64,000 bases of DNA from Marinobacter salarius (lineage in GTDB: Bacteria; Pseudomonadota; Gammaproteobacteria; Pseudomonadales; Oleiphilaceae), in NCBI RefSeq assembly GCF_032922745.1, contig NZ_CP136693.1, positions 2,046,001 through 2,110,000 on the forward strand, in the 5' to 3' direction. The notes beneath the pieces were generated by a model. It was not told the origin of the DNA and ran no database searches. It saw only the letters and a list, made by a program, of their open reading frames with translations. The first letter of the stretch is position 1; each line of letters opens with the position of its first letter. This document shows, one piece after another, positions 42,469 to 51,097 of the stretch. The translations under genes and the position numbers were made by a program.

Positions 42469-43887
42469 TCAGAGAGAATGCAGGAAATCCAGGAGTGCCT
42501 CCCGGTCTTCGATGGGCATCTGACGGTAACGTTCAGCAGCCGGTCCGGCCTCGCCCCCGTGCCAGAGCACGGCTTCTTCGAGTGTTCGCGCCCGCCCGTC
42601 GTGGAGGAACCCGGACTGCGGATTGACTCGTTGAGCCAGGCCGATTCCCCAGAGCGGGGGTGTCCGCCATTCGTTGCCGTTGGCCAGGAATTCATCCCGA
42701 CCATCGGCAAGCGCCGAACCCATGTCATGCAAGAGCAGATCAGTATAGGGCCATATGGTCTGGTTGCTGAGGTCCGGGCGACCTGGGGCGGTGCCGGTAG
42801 TGTGCCTTGGTGTATGGCAGCCGGCGCAGCCGGTTTCATTGAACAGTTCCGCACCTTGTTGAACGGACACATTTTCCAGGTTACGGCGTGCGGGCACTGC
42901 CAGGCTTTTGGCATAGAAGGTTACGAAGTTGCTCACCTTGTCACTCACTTCCGGGCTGCCGCCGTTGGTGAAGCGCTTACAGTTCTGCTCGGGCGTACAA
43001 TCGGTTGCCGGTTTGATGGTGGACGTCAGCCCCATGTCTCCGGCAAACGCCCCCATACTTTGCTGATGAACGTTTGGTTCGGCAGCTTTCCAGCCAAATC
43101 GACCCGGCACGGTTTGCTGGCTGTCCAGGTCCCAGACTTGATTGAGTTTGCCGGAGAGGCCGTCGTTGTCCGTATCCTCCGGATCCGCCAGTGCCTGAAG
43201 GTCCTCAAGCGGTATGGCTTCCAGAAGACCCATGCCAATCATCTGTGGAGCCACCCGTGGAGACACCAGCAGGTCTTCCGGGAGCGGGCCATAGTTAGGG
43301 TTCTCGATCCGGTAGACCGGTTTTCGTAGTTCTATTTCGGTGCCGTCCGAAAGCGTCTCTGTCACCGATTTCCATTCGATCACCAGGTCGGCTTCAGGTT
43401 TGGAGGCCGGGAGGGCGGCGGTTTGCAACTGGCTGCCGTACACGGGAGCCGGTTTGAATCCGTGGGTCTTCAGGATATCCGCATCCTGATCGGGATCGGC
43501 CGGCACGGCGAGGCGGAGGAACAGGGATACAGGTTTGTCGTCAGCGCCCGGAGGATGTCCGCGGCCATCCTTTATGTGACAGCCCTGGCAGGAGTTTGTG
43601 TTGAACAGTGGCCCCAGGCCATCGCGGGCATCCGTGCTGGCAGGGGCTTCGACCCAGGGGTTGCGGAAGAAACTGTTGCCGACACTGAAATCCAGGCGCC
43701 TGGTCATGGACAGGTTAGCCTGGGGCAGGGAATAGGCATTGTGATCGAACTGATCCACAGTGCCTTCGCCCCCGGTCTTGACCGTCGCCTGGATCGGATA
43801 AGGGTCCTGGGCAGTGGCCATGGCGAAGGCCGCTGCTACGGCCACTCCCGAAGACAAGGTCAGCAGTAGCAGGGGGCGTTGGCGCAT
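42469..43887 (-). CDS. Di-haem oxidoreductase family protein (DUF1111)
   Basis: A 472-residue periplasmic protein with a signal peptide (start MRQRPLLLLTLSSGVAVAAA). It carries two c-type haem motifs, CQGCH (about residue 97) and CAGCH (about residue 360), as in DUF1111 thiol-oxidoreductase-like or MauG-related di-haem proteins. In imelysin clusters such proteins may handle the redox state of iron. It is coupled to the imelysin genes on both sides. Confidence 0.88.
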   Translation of the reverse strand: MRQRPLLLLTLSSGVAVAAAFAMATAQDPYPIQATVKTGGEGTVDQFDHNAYSLPQANLSMTRRLDFSVGNSFFRNPWVEAPASTDARDGLGPLFNTNSCQGCHIKDGRGHPPGADDKPVSLFLRLAVPADPDQDADILKTHGFKPAPVYGSQLQTAALPASKPEADLVIEWKSVTETLSDGTEIELRKPVYRIENPNYGPLPEDLLVSPRVAPQMIGMGLLEAIPLEDLQALADPEDTDNDGLSGKLNQVWDLDSQQTVPGRFGWKAAEPNVHQQSMGAFAGDMGLTSTIKPATDCTPEQNCKRFTNGGSPEVSDKVSNFVTFYAKSLAVPARRNLENVSVQQGAELFNETGCAGCHTPRHTTGTAPGRPDLSNQTIWPYTDLLLHDMGSALADGRDEFLANGNEWRTPPLWGIGLAQRVNPQSGFLHDGRARTLEEAVLWHGGEAGPAAERYRQMPIEDREALLDFLHSL

Positions 43888-43942
43888 GGTTTCTCTACAA
43901 CGTGTCGTTACTTTTTAGTGGATAAGCTGGTTAGTGGATCAG

Positions 43943-45271
43943 CTAGAAGGTATGGCCGGCGTCATCAGGCTTGAGCGAGTCGATGCCCAGTTCGCGGGCG
44001 GCCTGTTCAATGGAACCGGTTTGTGCCACCAGCGCCATAATCGCGCCGTTTATGATCTTCGCGCCTTTCTCATTGCCTGGCGCGATCATCATATCGAATT
44101 TCATCGGCTCTGACTCGGCTTCGGCACTGGATTTCATGGTTTGCAGCGCCCCCATCGACTCTTCGAACTGCTGGCTCAGTGTCTCGTTCAGTTCCGGGTT
44201 GAGCTCGGCAACCAGATCGGACAGGGAAGGACCTGTCAGTTCAGAGCCGTCAATCCGGGTGTAGCTGCCGGAGTAGATGTTGGCCACGCCCTGGCCGTTG
44301 TAGTAATGGGAGTTGTGGGTGTTGTCGCTAAAGCAGTCGTGCTCATCCTCGTAGGAATTGGCTTCCAGGGCGACTTTCATGCGCTCACCGGCAAGCTCAC
44401 CCAGGGACAGGGAGCCCATGCCGAAGAACATTTTCTGTACAGCGGCATCCGGTGCTTCGGCGAGCAACTGGGAGCGATAGTTGTCTTCCGGGCCGGGTGC
44501 CCACTGTGCAACCATCCACTCCAGATCGGTGATCAACAGATCGGTCGCTGCATCCAGGTAGGCGGCGCGGCGGTCGCAATTGCCGTGGGTGCAGTCCTCG
44601 CCCTGGGCGTAGTCCGTAGCAGGGCGCTGTCCGGCGCCGCGATCGAAGCCGTGCAGGTCCTGACCCCACAGCAGGAATTCAATGGCATGGTATCCAGAGG
44701 CCACGTTGGCCTCCGAGCCTCCGATTTCGTTCAGCTCCGCCAGCAGGTCCGGGGTCAGGCTGGAAGCATCGACCGTCGTGCCGCCAATATTGATTTCCGT
44801 GCTGGCAATAATGTTTGCTGTAGCGCCCTCGTTGCCCAATTCGTACTGGTAGCCATCTTCCTTTACGTAATCAATCAGGCCTTCGTCCAGCGGCCAGGCA
44901 TTCAGTTGCCCTTCCCAGTCATCAACCACGGCGTTACCAAAGCGGAACACCTCGGTCTGCTGATAGGGCACCCGGGAAGCCAGCCAGGCCTGTTTCGCCT
45001 TTTTCAGGTTTTCTTCGGTCGGGCTTTTCAGGAAGGTGTCTATTGTGCTGTCGAGGGACTGCGCGGCGGTCAGCGCGTCTTCGAAATTCGCATGGGCCAG
45101 GTCGGCGTAGTGTTCCACGACATCGGATTTGGTGATGGCTTCTGCTGCCGTCGACTCTTTGGTTGCCGAAGAGGTGGATGCGGTTTCGTCGCCGCTACTG
45201 CAGGCTGCCAGCAGCGTCGCAGAGATAGCGAGCGCCAGGGGGATGCGTGATGCGTTTGAGGGCAGGGCCAT
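43943..45271 (-). CDS. Imelysin-family lipoprotein (first copy, IrpA-like)
   Basis: A 442-residue predicted lipoprotein (lipobox LLAAC). Motifs are AWLASRVPYQQTEVFRFGNAVVDDWEGQLNAWPLDE and ASGYHAIEFLLWGQDLHGFDRGAGQRP, containing the imelysin GxHxxE motif, followed by CTHGNCDRRAAYLD. It is first of the cluster, directly behind a promoter and Fur-type box. IrpA-like imelysins are needed for growth under iron limitation in cyanobacteria, where known. AAGGA precedes the ATG. Confidence 0.88.
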   Translation of the reverse strand: MALPSNASRIPLALAISATLLAACSSGDETASTSSATKESTAAEAITKSDVVEHYADLAHANFEDALTAAQSLDSTIDTFLKSPTEENLKKAKQAWLASRVPYQQTEVFRFGNAVVDDWEGQLNAWPLDEGLIDYVKEDGYQYELGNEGATANIIASTEINIGGTTVDASSLTPDLLAELNEIGGSEANVASGYHAIEFLLWGQDLHGFDRGAGQRPATDYAQGEDCTHGNCDRRAAYLDAATDLLITDLEWMVAQWAPGPEDNYRSQLLAEAPDAAVQKMFFGMGSLSLGELAGERMKVALEANSYEDEHDCFSDNTHNSHYYNGQGVANIYSGSYTRIDGSELTGPSLSDLVAELNPELNETLSQQFEESMGALQTMKSSAEAESEPMKFDMMIAPGNEKGAKIINGAIMALVAQTGSIEQAARELGIDSLKPDDAGHTF

Positions 45272-45318
45272 TTCGATATCCTTTCGCTGTTAATTAAATA
45301 AAACGTATTATTATTCGC

Positions 45319-45367
45319 ATTATAAAGAGCGGGTGGGAGGTTGCAACGAATGTGAGAATGATTTTCA
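45319..45367 (-). promoter_or_regulatory. Promoter and Fur box of the imelysin iron cluster
   Basis: On the minus strand TTGCAA (45341-45346) and TATAAT (45319-45324) are 16 bases apart. Immediately upstream, 45353-45367 reads TGAGAATGATTTTCA on the plus strand. It matches the 7-1-7 Fur core TGATAATNATTATCA at 12 of 14 specified positions. A Fur site just upstream of the -35 predicts control by iron. Confidence 0.7.
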
Positions 45368-45501
45368 ACTTTGTTGACTTGGCTGGGGATTATTGGGCGG
45401 AGGGGGATTATTGGACTGAGAGTGATCCCGGATCGTTGGAAATGTTTGCCAAATCTGCTCCAGCTGTAGCCTAATGGTGCCCCTATCGTCAGGAGTCTGT
45501 A

Positions 45502-46344
45502 ATGCTGAGTTACCTCCACGCGTTTCATGCCGGTAATTTTGCCGATGTTCACAAGCACGCTGCCTTAACGCTAGCGGTCAGGATGATGCAGGCCAAATCG
45601 TCTGCTATCGCCTGCTTCGATACTCATGCCGGTAGTGCCAGCTACGATCTTGCGGGAGAAAGGGCGCTTAAAACCGGCGAAGCCGCCGCAGGGATCCAGA
45701 AGGTCTGGCCGCTTCGAGCCGAGCTGCATTCCGACGACTGGCAGGCTGTCCTGGCTGGGTTGGCCTCGGGGGAGGGGAAGGACGGGCAATTGGCGAGCTA
45801 TCCGGGGTCGCCGTGCTGGTTCCTCCGTTACCTGCGGGAGCAGGACACCCTGACCGCCTTCGAGTTGCACCCCGCCGAAGGCGAAACCCTGGGGCAGTGG
45901 GCTGCCGGGCATTCCCGGGTCAAGGTCTTTCAGGAGGATGGATTAAAGGGGTTGCTTCGCCATCTGCCGCCCAGGCAACCAAGGTTGCTGGTGCTAACGG
46001 ACCCTTCATACGAGATCAAAAGCGACTATGAAGAAGTGGCGAACACCTTGGCGCGAGCGTGGCAGAAATGCCGTCATGGCGTGTATCTGATCTGGTATCC
46101 GATTCTGGCGGGTTTCCCCCACAAGCAATTAAAGGATGCGGTGTCTGAGGGGCCCGTGCGCAAGGTGTTGTGCAGCGAAGTTGCACTTAACCGGGCCCCG
46201 CAACGTGGAATGTCCGGGTCCGGAGTGCTGGTGGTGAACCCGCCCTGGGGATTCGACACCCGGCTTGCGGAGATGATGAATACGGTTTCCGGTGATCGCT
46301 GTCTGGGCCTGTCATCGAACAGCAGCTGGCTGGTGCCTGAATAG
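45502..46344 (+). CDS. rlmJ: 23S rRNA (adenine2030-N6)-methyltransferase RlmJ
   Basis: A 280-residue methyltransferase beginning MLSYLHAFHAGNFADVHKH, the RlmJ signature. It contains FDTHAGSASYDL (SAM site region), SYPGSPC, and the catalytic DPSYEIKSDY (DPPYE in E. coli; one substitution). It methylates A2030 of 23S rRNA at N6. Length matches E. coli RlmJ (280). Confidence 0.95.
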   Translation: MLSYLHAFHAGNFADVHKHAALTLAVRMMQAKSSAIACFDTHAGSASYDLAGERALKTGEAAAGIQKVWPLRAELHSDDWQAVLAGLASGEGKDGQLASYPGSPCWFLRYLREQDTLTAFELHPAEGETLGQWAAGHSRVKVFQEDGLKGLLRHLPPRQPRLLVLTDPSYEIKSDYEEVANTLARAWQKCRHGVYLIWYPILAGFPHKQLKDAVSEGPVRKVLCSEVALNRAPQRGMSGSGVLVVNPPWGFDTRLAEMMNTVSGDRCLGLSSNSSWLVPE

Positions 46345-46346
46345 CG

Positions 46347-47438
46347 CTATTGGGCGGTCGTATCCGTTGCTGGTATTGCGGATTCTGTTGTGCTGACCAT
46401 TGTCAGGAGTTGGTCCAGGATGGCTGCTCCACGCTCACCAGCCATACGTATATAGGCCTTGCGGGCCGGCCGGCTGGCCTCACGGAAGCGGTCCCGCTCA
46501 TCCTCGGTCAATTCAACCACACGGATGCTGCTGTTTTCCTTGATGGTATCGAGACGGCTTGCATTGAGTTCAGCCTGTACCTCGTAAGCCAGCGGTGCGA
46601 TCTCATCCATCGCATCTTCCAGCCAGAGTTTCTGGTCTTCGGGAAGGGCGTCAAACCACGACGTATTGGAAACCACGGAGGTGACAAACTGGGCAGGTCT
46701 GGCAAACGTCATCACACCCTGGACTTCGTAGAATCCCATCTCTTCAATGGCGAAAACAGGGTTGGCCTGCCCGTCAATGCGGCGTAACTGAAGGTCGCTG
46801 TAGACCTGCGAAAAAGGAACCTGGCTGGTTGTGGCGCCATAGGTTCTATAGGTCTCTTCAGCGATGTCCGAAGTCATGGTGCGGATGGTGAGTCCGTCGA
46901 AATCCGCGGGGCTCCGCAAGGGCTTGTTGGCGGTCCAGACCATCCAGCCCTCAGGTACGAAACCATGAAGCTTGAGGCCCTGCTCCTCGTAGGGCTCGTG
47001 GAACAGTTGCTTCAAATCATCGCTGGCGAGCACGCCACGATTCACTTCTTCGTCATCAGACAATAGATAATGGAGGGTGAATACGCCCACCTCGGGAATA
47101 ACGTTGGCCAGGTGGCCGGGGGAGGCGAAAGCGAGATGGACTGAGCCTTCCCGGGCGAGATCCGTCAGTTGGAGTGACGTGCCAATAGAGCCATAGGGAA
47201 AAACATCAACGAGGATGTTGCCATCAGAGATACGCTCGATACGGTCCTTGAATTCAAGGGCATAACGGTGTTGTACGCTGCCTTCAATTTCCTCAAGGGC
47301 AAAGCGCCAGGTAACGGGGTAGGATGGTTTCTCATCATTGTCGCCGCCGGACGCCGGTGCCGGGCTGTCTGAACATCCTGCCAGGACAAGCATAACCGTC
47401 AAGAGCAATGGGGTTAGCCCGCGGCAGAATCTTCGCAT
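46347..47438 (-). CDS. TRAP transporter solute-binding protein, DctP family (orphan)
   Basis: A 363-residue predicted lipoprotein (lipobox VLAGC). DctP-family features include ALEFKDRIERISDGNILVDVFPYGSIG, AFASPGHL, EGWMVWTANKPLRSPADFDGLTIRTM, and PFSQVYSDLQLRRIDGQANPVFAIEEM. The Arg of LTIRT is the usual carboxylate-binding residue. No dctQ or dctM membrane genes are nearby. It may serve a distant transporter or a sensor. A 14-base palindrome is upstream. Confidence 0.88.
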   Translation of the reverse strand: MRRFCRGLTPLLLTVMLVLAGCSDSPAPASGGDNDEKPSYPVTWRFALEEIEGSVQHRYALEFKDRIERISDGNILVDVFPYGSIGTSLQLTDLAREGSVHLAFASPGHLANVIPEVGVFTLHYLLSDDEEVNRGVLASDDLKQLFHEPYEEQGLKLHGFVPEGWMVWTANKPLRSPADFDGLTIRTMTSDIAEETYRTYGATTSQVPFSQVYSDLQLRRIDGQANPVFAIEEMGFYEVQGVMTFARPAQFVTSVVSNTSWFDALPEDQKLWLEDAMDEIAPLAYEVQAELNASRLDTIKENSSIRVVELTEDERDRFREASRPARKAYIRMAGERGAAILDQLLTMVSTTESAIPATDTTAQ

Positions 47439-47485
47439 GGTTTGTCTCCATTGGTCTCTACAAAATCATGCCGACAAGATACCAC

Positions 47486-47499
47486 AATCAACGTTGATT
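47486..47499. promoter_or_regulatory. 14-bp palindrome upstream of the DctP-family gene
   Basis: AATCAACGTTGATT is a perfect palindrome about 50 bases before the ATG, like a LacI/GalR-family operator in form. The binding regulator is unknown. Confidence 0.45.
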
Positions 47500-47528
47500 A
47501 TGGCCATCGCGACCTCGTTTGCAGAATC

Positions 47529-47553
47529 AAAAAGGCCCTGTCATAGCAGGGCC
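47529..47553 (-). terminator. Intrinsic terminator after the DUF4168 gene
   Basis: On the minus strand GGCCCTG pairs with CAGGGCC around a short loop and is followed by TTTTT. Confidence 0.88.
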
Positions 47554-47579
47554 TGAAGCAACCAATGTGGGGAGACGGC

Positions 47580-47978
47580 TTACATCAGTGCATCAACACG
47601 ATTCCGAACCTGGGGTTCACTGTTGTAAGCGGTTGCGATGGAATTATAAGTGGGGATATCCATGCCGGAATCCTCAATCTCTGTCACCATCTCATCGTTG
47701 GCTTCCATCTGTAGTTCCTGAGCTTTTTTCTGGGAATCAGCCGCTTCGATTTTTTCCATATACTCATCACGGATATTGTTGATCCCTTCCTGAGCCTCAA
47801 CGAATTGCTTCAGTTCCTCGTCGGTAAAGTTGGTTTTCTGAGTGCCGGCTGACGCGGGGTCACTGTATCCGCCGTTGGGATTGGTCGCTTCGGGGCTTTG
47901 CTGGTTTTCCTGCGCCAGTGCGGGGCCCGCCGCCAGCAGTGCCAGGGATGCAGTCAGTGAAACGAGAAATTTGTTCAT
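47580..47978 (-). CDS. Secreted DUF4168 family protein
   Basis: A 132-residue protein with signal peptide MNKFLVSLTASLALLAAGPALA. The mature part has the DUF4168 pattern FTDEELKQFVEAQEGINNIRDEYMEKIE and MDIPTYNSIATAYNSEPQVRNRV. The family is of unknown function, with helical repeats similar to small periplasmic stress proteins. AAAGGAGAA precedes the ATG. The upstream region holds a sigma54-type promoter and palindrome. It is divergent from the sensor kinase gene. Confidence 0.85.
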   Translation of the reverse strand: MNKFLVSLTASLALLAAGPALAQENQQSPEATNPNGGYSDPASAGTQKTNFTDEELKQFVEAQEGINNIRDEYMEKIEAADSQKKAQELQMEANDEMVTEIEDSGMDIPTYNSIATAYNSEPQVRNRVDALM

Positions 47979-48073
47979 GGCGTTCTCCTTTTGCGTTGAA
48001 GGGACTGCACCGTGTCATCGAATGCAGTCTGACGTTGAAAGGAATGCGATTCCTCGAACGTTGGTGTTGCACA

Positions 48074-48089
48074 ATCAAGCTCTGTGCCA
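48074..48089 (-). promoter_or_regulatory. Putative sigma54 promoter of the DUF4168 gene
   Basis: On the minus strand TGGCACA-GAGC-TTGAT matches the -24/-12 sigma54 consensus TGGCACG-N4-TTGCA with two substitutions. It would start transcription about 85 bases before the DUF4168 ATG. The 16-base palindrome at 48175-48190 lies about 115 bases further upstream, where an NtrC-type activator normally binds. Confidence 0.5.
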
Positions 48090-48174
48090 TCTTTTTAATC
48101 TTCAAAAAAATCATTTAAAACAATATCTTGATGGCTATTTGGTGTTACCTTTGAGTAATGTGTGTTGTGGCTAA

Positions 48175-48190
48175 ATGCCACATGTGGCAT
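48175..48190. promoter_or_regulatory. 16-bp palindrome, candidate activator binding site
   Basis: ATGCCACATGTGGCAT is a perfect 16-base palindrome in the divergent spacer. It is 30 bases before the sensor-kinase ATG and about 85 bases from the putative sigma54 promoter of the DUF4168 gene. It is a good candidate enhancer for the Fis-type helix-turn-helix of the adjacent activator. Confidence 0.55.
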
Positions 48191-48219
48191 ACCTGTGTGA
48201 CACTTTGTCGGAGCGCATT

Positions 48220-49722
48220 ATGAAAACGCCTGTATCAAGAGCGCGGGACATGTTTCGCTCGCTGCGCTTGACCTTGGTGCTGAGCATGGTTGTACCGTTG
48301 ATGATATTCAGCGGGGTTGCCATCTATGTGGGACTCGGTGCCGTTGAACGTAACCTGAATGACCGTTTGCGGGAGGATCTGGAGCTTGTGGCCCGGGCGG
48401 TCAGTGGTCCGCTTTCCCAGGCCATGTCCGATGGCGATGAAATTGTTCTGGGGGAATCGCTGAAATCCATCTTCCGTATCGGCCGGGTGTTTGGTGCCTC
48501 GGTGTTTGATGAAGACGGGCAGCAGATCGCCAGCCTCGGTGTAGCGGACAGTGATGTTACGCGGAGCGACAGTGCCGAACGCGCGATAGCCAGTGGCAAG
48601 CTGGACGGTGCATTTCGCAGGGTCGACGGAGTGTCGGTATTCTCGCAATTTACGCCGCTGGTTGCCCCCGACGGTCGAATCCAAGGGTTGCTTCAGGTGA
48701 CCCGAAAACGTAGCGACTTCCATGAGTTGGTGGCATCGAGCCGAATCTGGGCCGTCAGTATCTGGTCGGTGGTGTCGTTGATGGTCATTCTGGTGGTTGT
48801 TCTGGGGCATTACGGTGCTGTCGGTCGCCATGTCAGCCGGCTGTTGGAATTGATGGAGCGGATGGCACCCGGGCGTTGGCAAATTGATGGGCATCCCGCA
48901 GGGCCGAGGGAACTGAGACAGATCCACGAAGGTTTGCAAGACATGGGTGCCCGTATGGCGGTTGCGGAAAATGAAATCCGGGAGAGCGTTGAGCGCGAGC
49001 GGGAGCTGTCAGAACAACTGAAGTATCAGGAGAAGGTCGCCATGATTGGCCGGGTTGCCGGTGGTGTTGCTCATGAGCTGGGTGCGCCGCTGAATGTCAT
49101 CCAGGGCCGCGCCAATATCCTTGGGCGGGGCGACCTGGCAAACAGTGATCGACGACATTTGAGAGATATCGAGCATCAGGTTGAACGGATGACATTGATT
49201 ATCCAGCAGCTGCTCGATTGTTTTCGCCATGTGCCGGACTCCCGCCGGGAAACCGATCTGGTGGCCACCGTTCGCGAACTGACCGCGCGGGCCTGCGATG
49301 AGCCCAAGTGCCATGGCGTTGAGATCTGTACCGATATTCCAGAGGCCAGCGCCGGCGTTCTGGCCGAGCCAACGCGCCTGGAAATGGCCTGTCTGAACCT
49401 TGTCCGCAACGCGTGTCAGGCGGCTCAGTCACGGGTGATCGTGTCTGTTATACCCTTCGAAGGATACTGGGAATTGCGGGTGGATGATGATGGCCCGGGT
49501 GTCGATGACTCGCTGCGGGAGCAGATTTTCGAGCCTTTCTTCAGTACTCGTGCGGCGGGTGAAGGGACCGGTCTGGGGCTTGCGGTAGTCGGCAGTGTGA
49601 TCAAGGAGCATGGTGGTCGGATTGAGGTTGGAACGAGCGCGGACGGCGGGTGCCGGATGTCAACGTTCTGGCCGGTGTATGACAAACGCATGGAGTCGAC
49701 GGAGGCCCATCATGAAAGCTAG
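48220..49722 (+). CDS. Sensor histidine kinase of an NtrC-type system
   Basis: A 500-residue membrane kinase. TM1 is near residues 17-40, a periplasmic region of about 140 residues resembles a single Cache/PDC domain (GASVFDEDGQQIASLG, GVSVFSQFTPLVAPDGRIQGLLQV), and TM2 lies near 185-205. A HAMP-like linker follows, then H-box GGVAHELGAPLNVIQGR, N-box NLVRNACQAAQ, and ATP motifs DDDGPGVDD and GEGTGLGLAVV. GGAG seven bases upstream fixes the ATG. It overlaps the regulator gene by 11 bases. The signal is unknown. Confidence 0.9.
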   Translation: MKTPVSRARDMFRSLRLTLVLSMVVPLMIFSGVAIYVGLGAVERNLNDRLREDLELVARAVSGPLSQAMSDGDEIVLGESLKSIFRIGRVFGASVFDEDGQQIASLGVADSDVTRSDSAERAIASGKLDGAFRRVDGVSVFSQFTPLVAPDGRIQGLLQVTRKRSDFHELVASSRIWAVSIWSVVSLMVILVVVLGHYGAVGRHVSRLLELMERMAPGRWQIDGHPAGPRELRQIHEGLQDMGARMAVAENEIRESVERERELSEQLKYQEKVAMIGRVAGGVAHELGAPLNVIQGRANILGRGDLANSDRRHLRDIEHQVERMTLIIQQLLDCFRHVPDSRRETDLVATVRELTARACDEPKCHGVEICTDIPEASAGVLAEPTRLEMACLNLVRNACQAAQSRVIVSVIPFEGYWELRVDDDGPGVDDSLREQIFEPFFSTRAAGEGTGLGLAVVGSVIKEHGGRIEVGTSADGGCRMSTFWPVYDKRMESTEAHHES

Positions 49723-51097
49723 ACCTGCTTCGATCCTGCTGGTGGAAGACGATGCCAGTTTGCGGACGCTTCTGTCGGAGGAGCTTGAGGTGGATGGTTA
49801 TGCGGTACGCAGCGCGGCAACCGTTGCGGAGGGCTGCAACGGATTGCGGGAATGGCGGCCGGACCTCATCGTGTCGGACCTCCGGTTGCCGGATGGCGAC
49901 GGCCTGGCAATATTGCGGCAACTGCAGGCGGAAGGTCACTCGGTTCCTTTTATCATCATCACAGCCTTCGGCACGGTCGATCAGGCGGTAGAGGCGCTTA
50001 AGGCCGGTGCCGATGACTTTCTCACCAAGCCGCTGTCGACCGATCATCTTCGCCTGAAGATCAAACGCCTGCTGGCTCATGCGGCGGTGACCAGTGAGCT
50101 CGCGCGCTACAAATCACAGAGTGAAAATGACAGTGCGCTGGGGCTGGTGGGGGAAAGCCGGGCGATGGAGCGGTTGAGGAATGAAATACGACAGGTGGCC
50201 CGTAGCCAAGCGGCCGTCCTGGTAAGTGGTGAGAGTGGCACTGGCAAGGAGCTTGTCGCCAGAGCCATTCATGATGAGAGTGAGCGCCGGCAGGGACCGT
50301 TTATACCGGTCAACTGCGCAGGCATTCCCCATGAACTGATGGAGAGCGAATTCTTCGGCCACGAAGCCGGTGCCTTTACCGGCGCAAAATCTGCCCGCAG
50401 GGGGCTGTTTGCCGAAGCGAACGGTGGCACGCTGCTGCTGGACGAAATTGGCGAGATGCCGCTTGCTCTTCAGGCGAAGTTGCTGCGTGTTCTGCAGGAA
50501 GGCACGATCAAACCGGTGGGGTCTGACCACGAAGAGGCTGTAAATGTGCGAATTATTGCGGCCACCCATCAGGACCTGGTCAGGGCTGTGGAGCAGGGTG
50601 GTTTCCGCGAGGACCTTTACTATCGCCTGGAAACCCTGACCCTGATGGTGCCGCCATTGAGGGACCGGGATGACGATGTCGATCTGCTTGCCATGAATTT
50701 CCTGCGGGATTCGGCTCGTCGTCACCAGCGCGGATTCCTCCAGCTGGGTGAAGTGTCCGCTCGAATGTTGGCGGACTACCCGTTTCCCGGCAATGTCAGG
50801 GAACTGGCCAGCGCGATTGAGCGGGCAGTGACCTTCTGCGACGGTGATGTGGTGTTGCCGGAACATCTGCCGGCCCGTATTCGCAAGCGCCAGACAGAGT
50901 CTGCTGAAGGCCGGCCGGTGCTGCCGTCCGGAAACCTGGCGGATTGGCCCACCTTGGAACAGGTCCAGCAGGACTATGTTGTGCGCGTTATCGATGCTGT
51001 GGAGGGCAATAAACGCCGTGCGGCCCAGATACTTGGGGTAAACCGGCGTACGCTCTATCGTTGGCTTGATGCGGAAAAGGACACTGCTCATGACTAA
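49712..51097 (+). CDS. Sigma54-dependent response regulator (NtrC family)
   Basis: A 461-residue activator. The receiver domain has phospho-acceptor Asp56 (VSDLRLP) and KPLSTDHL. The AAA+ core has Walker A GESGTGKE, the sigma54-contact GAFTGA loop (HEAGAFTGAKSA), Walker B GGTLLLDEIGEM, and the arginine finger region REDLYYRLETL. The C-terminal Fis-type helix-turn-helix is NKRRAAQILGVNRRTLYRWL. GGAGG precedes the ATG. It overlaps the EamA gene by eight bases. Likely targets include the DUF4168 gene. Confidence 0.93.
   Translation: MKARPASILLVEDDASLRTLLSEELEVDGYAVRSAATVAEGCNGLREWRPDLIVSDLRLPDGDGLAILRQLQAEGHSVPFIIITAFGTVDQAVEALKAGADDFLTKPLSTDHLRLKIKRLLAHAAVTSELARYKSQSENDSALGLVGESRAMERLRNEIRQVARSQAAVLVSGESGTGKELVARAIHDESERRQGPFIPVNCAGIPHELMESEFFGHEAGAFTGAKSARRGLFAEANGGTLLLDEIGEMPLALQAKLLRVLQEGTIKPVGSDHEEAVNVRIIAATHQDLVRAVEQGGFREDLYYRLETLTLMVPPLRDRDDDVDLLAMNFLRDSARRHQRGFLQLGEVSARMLADYPFPGNVRELASAIERAVTFCDGDVVLPEHLPARIRKRQTESAEGRPVLPSGNLADWPTLEQVQQDYVVRVIDAVEGNKRRAAQILGVNRRTLYRWLDAEKDTAHD

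Noticed and set aside
44141..45250. A 369-residue frame opposite the imelysin gene
   Set aside because: Antisense shadow; no promoter or family match.
45306..45324. A second Fur site over the -10 region of the imelysin promoter
   Set aside because: Only about 12 of 19 bases match and AT-richness of the -10 explains it; the site at 45353-45367 is much better.
47439..47520. Sigma54 promoter before the DctP-family gene
   Set aside because: The best candidate has the wrong spacing between the -24 and -12 parts.
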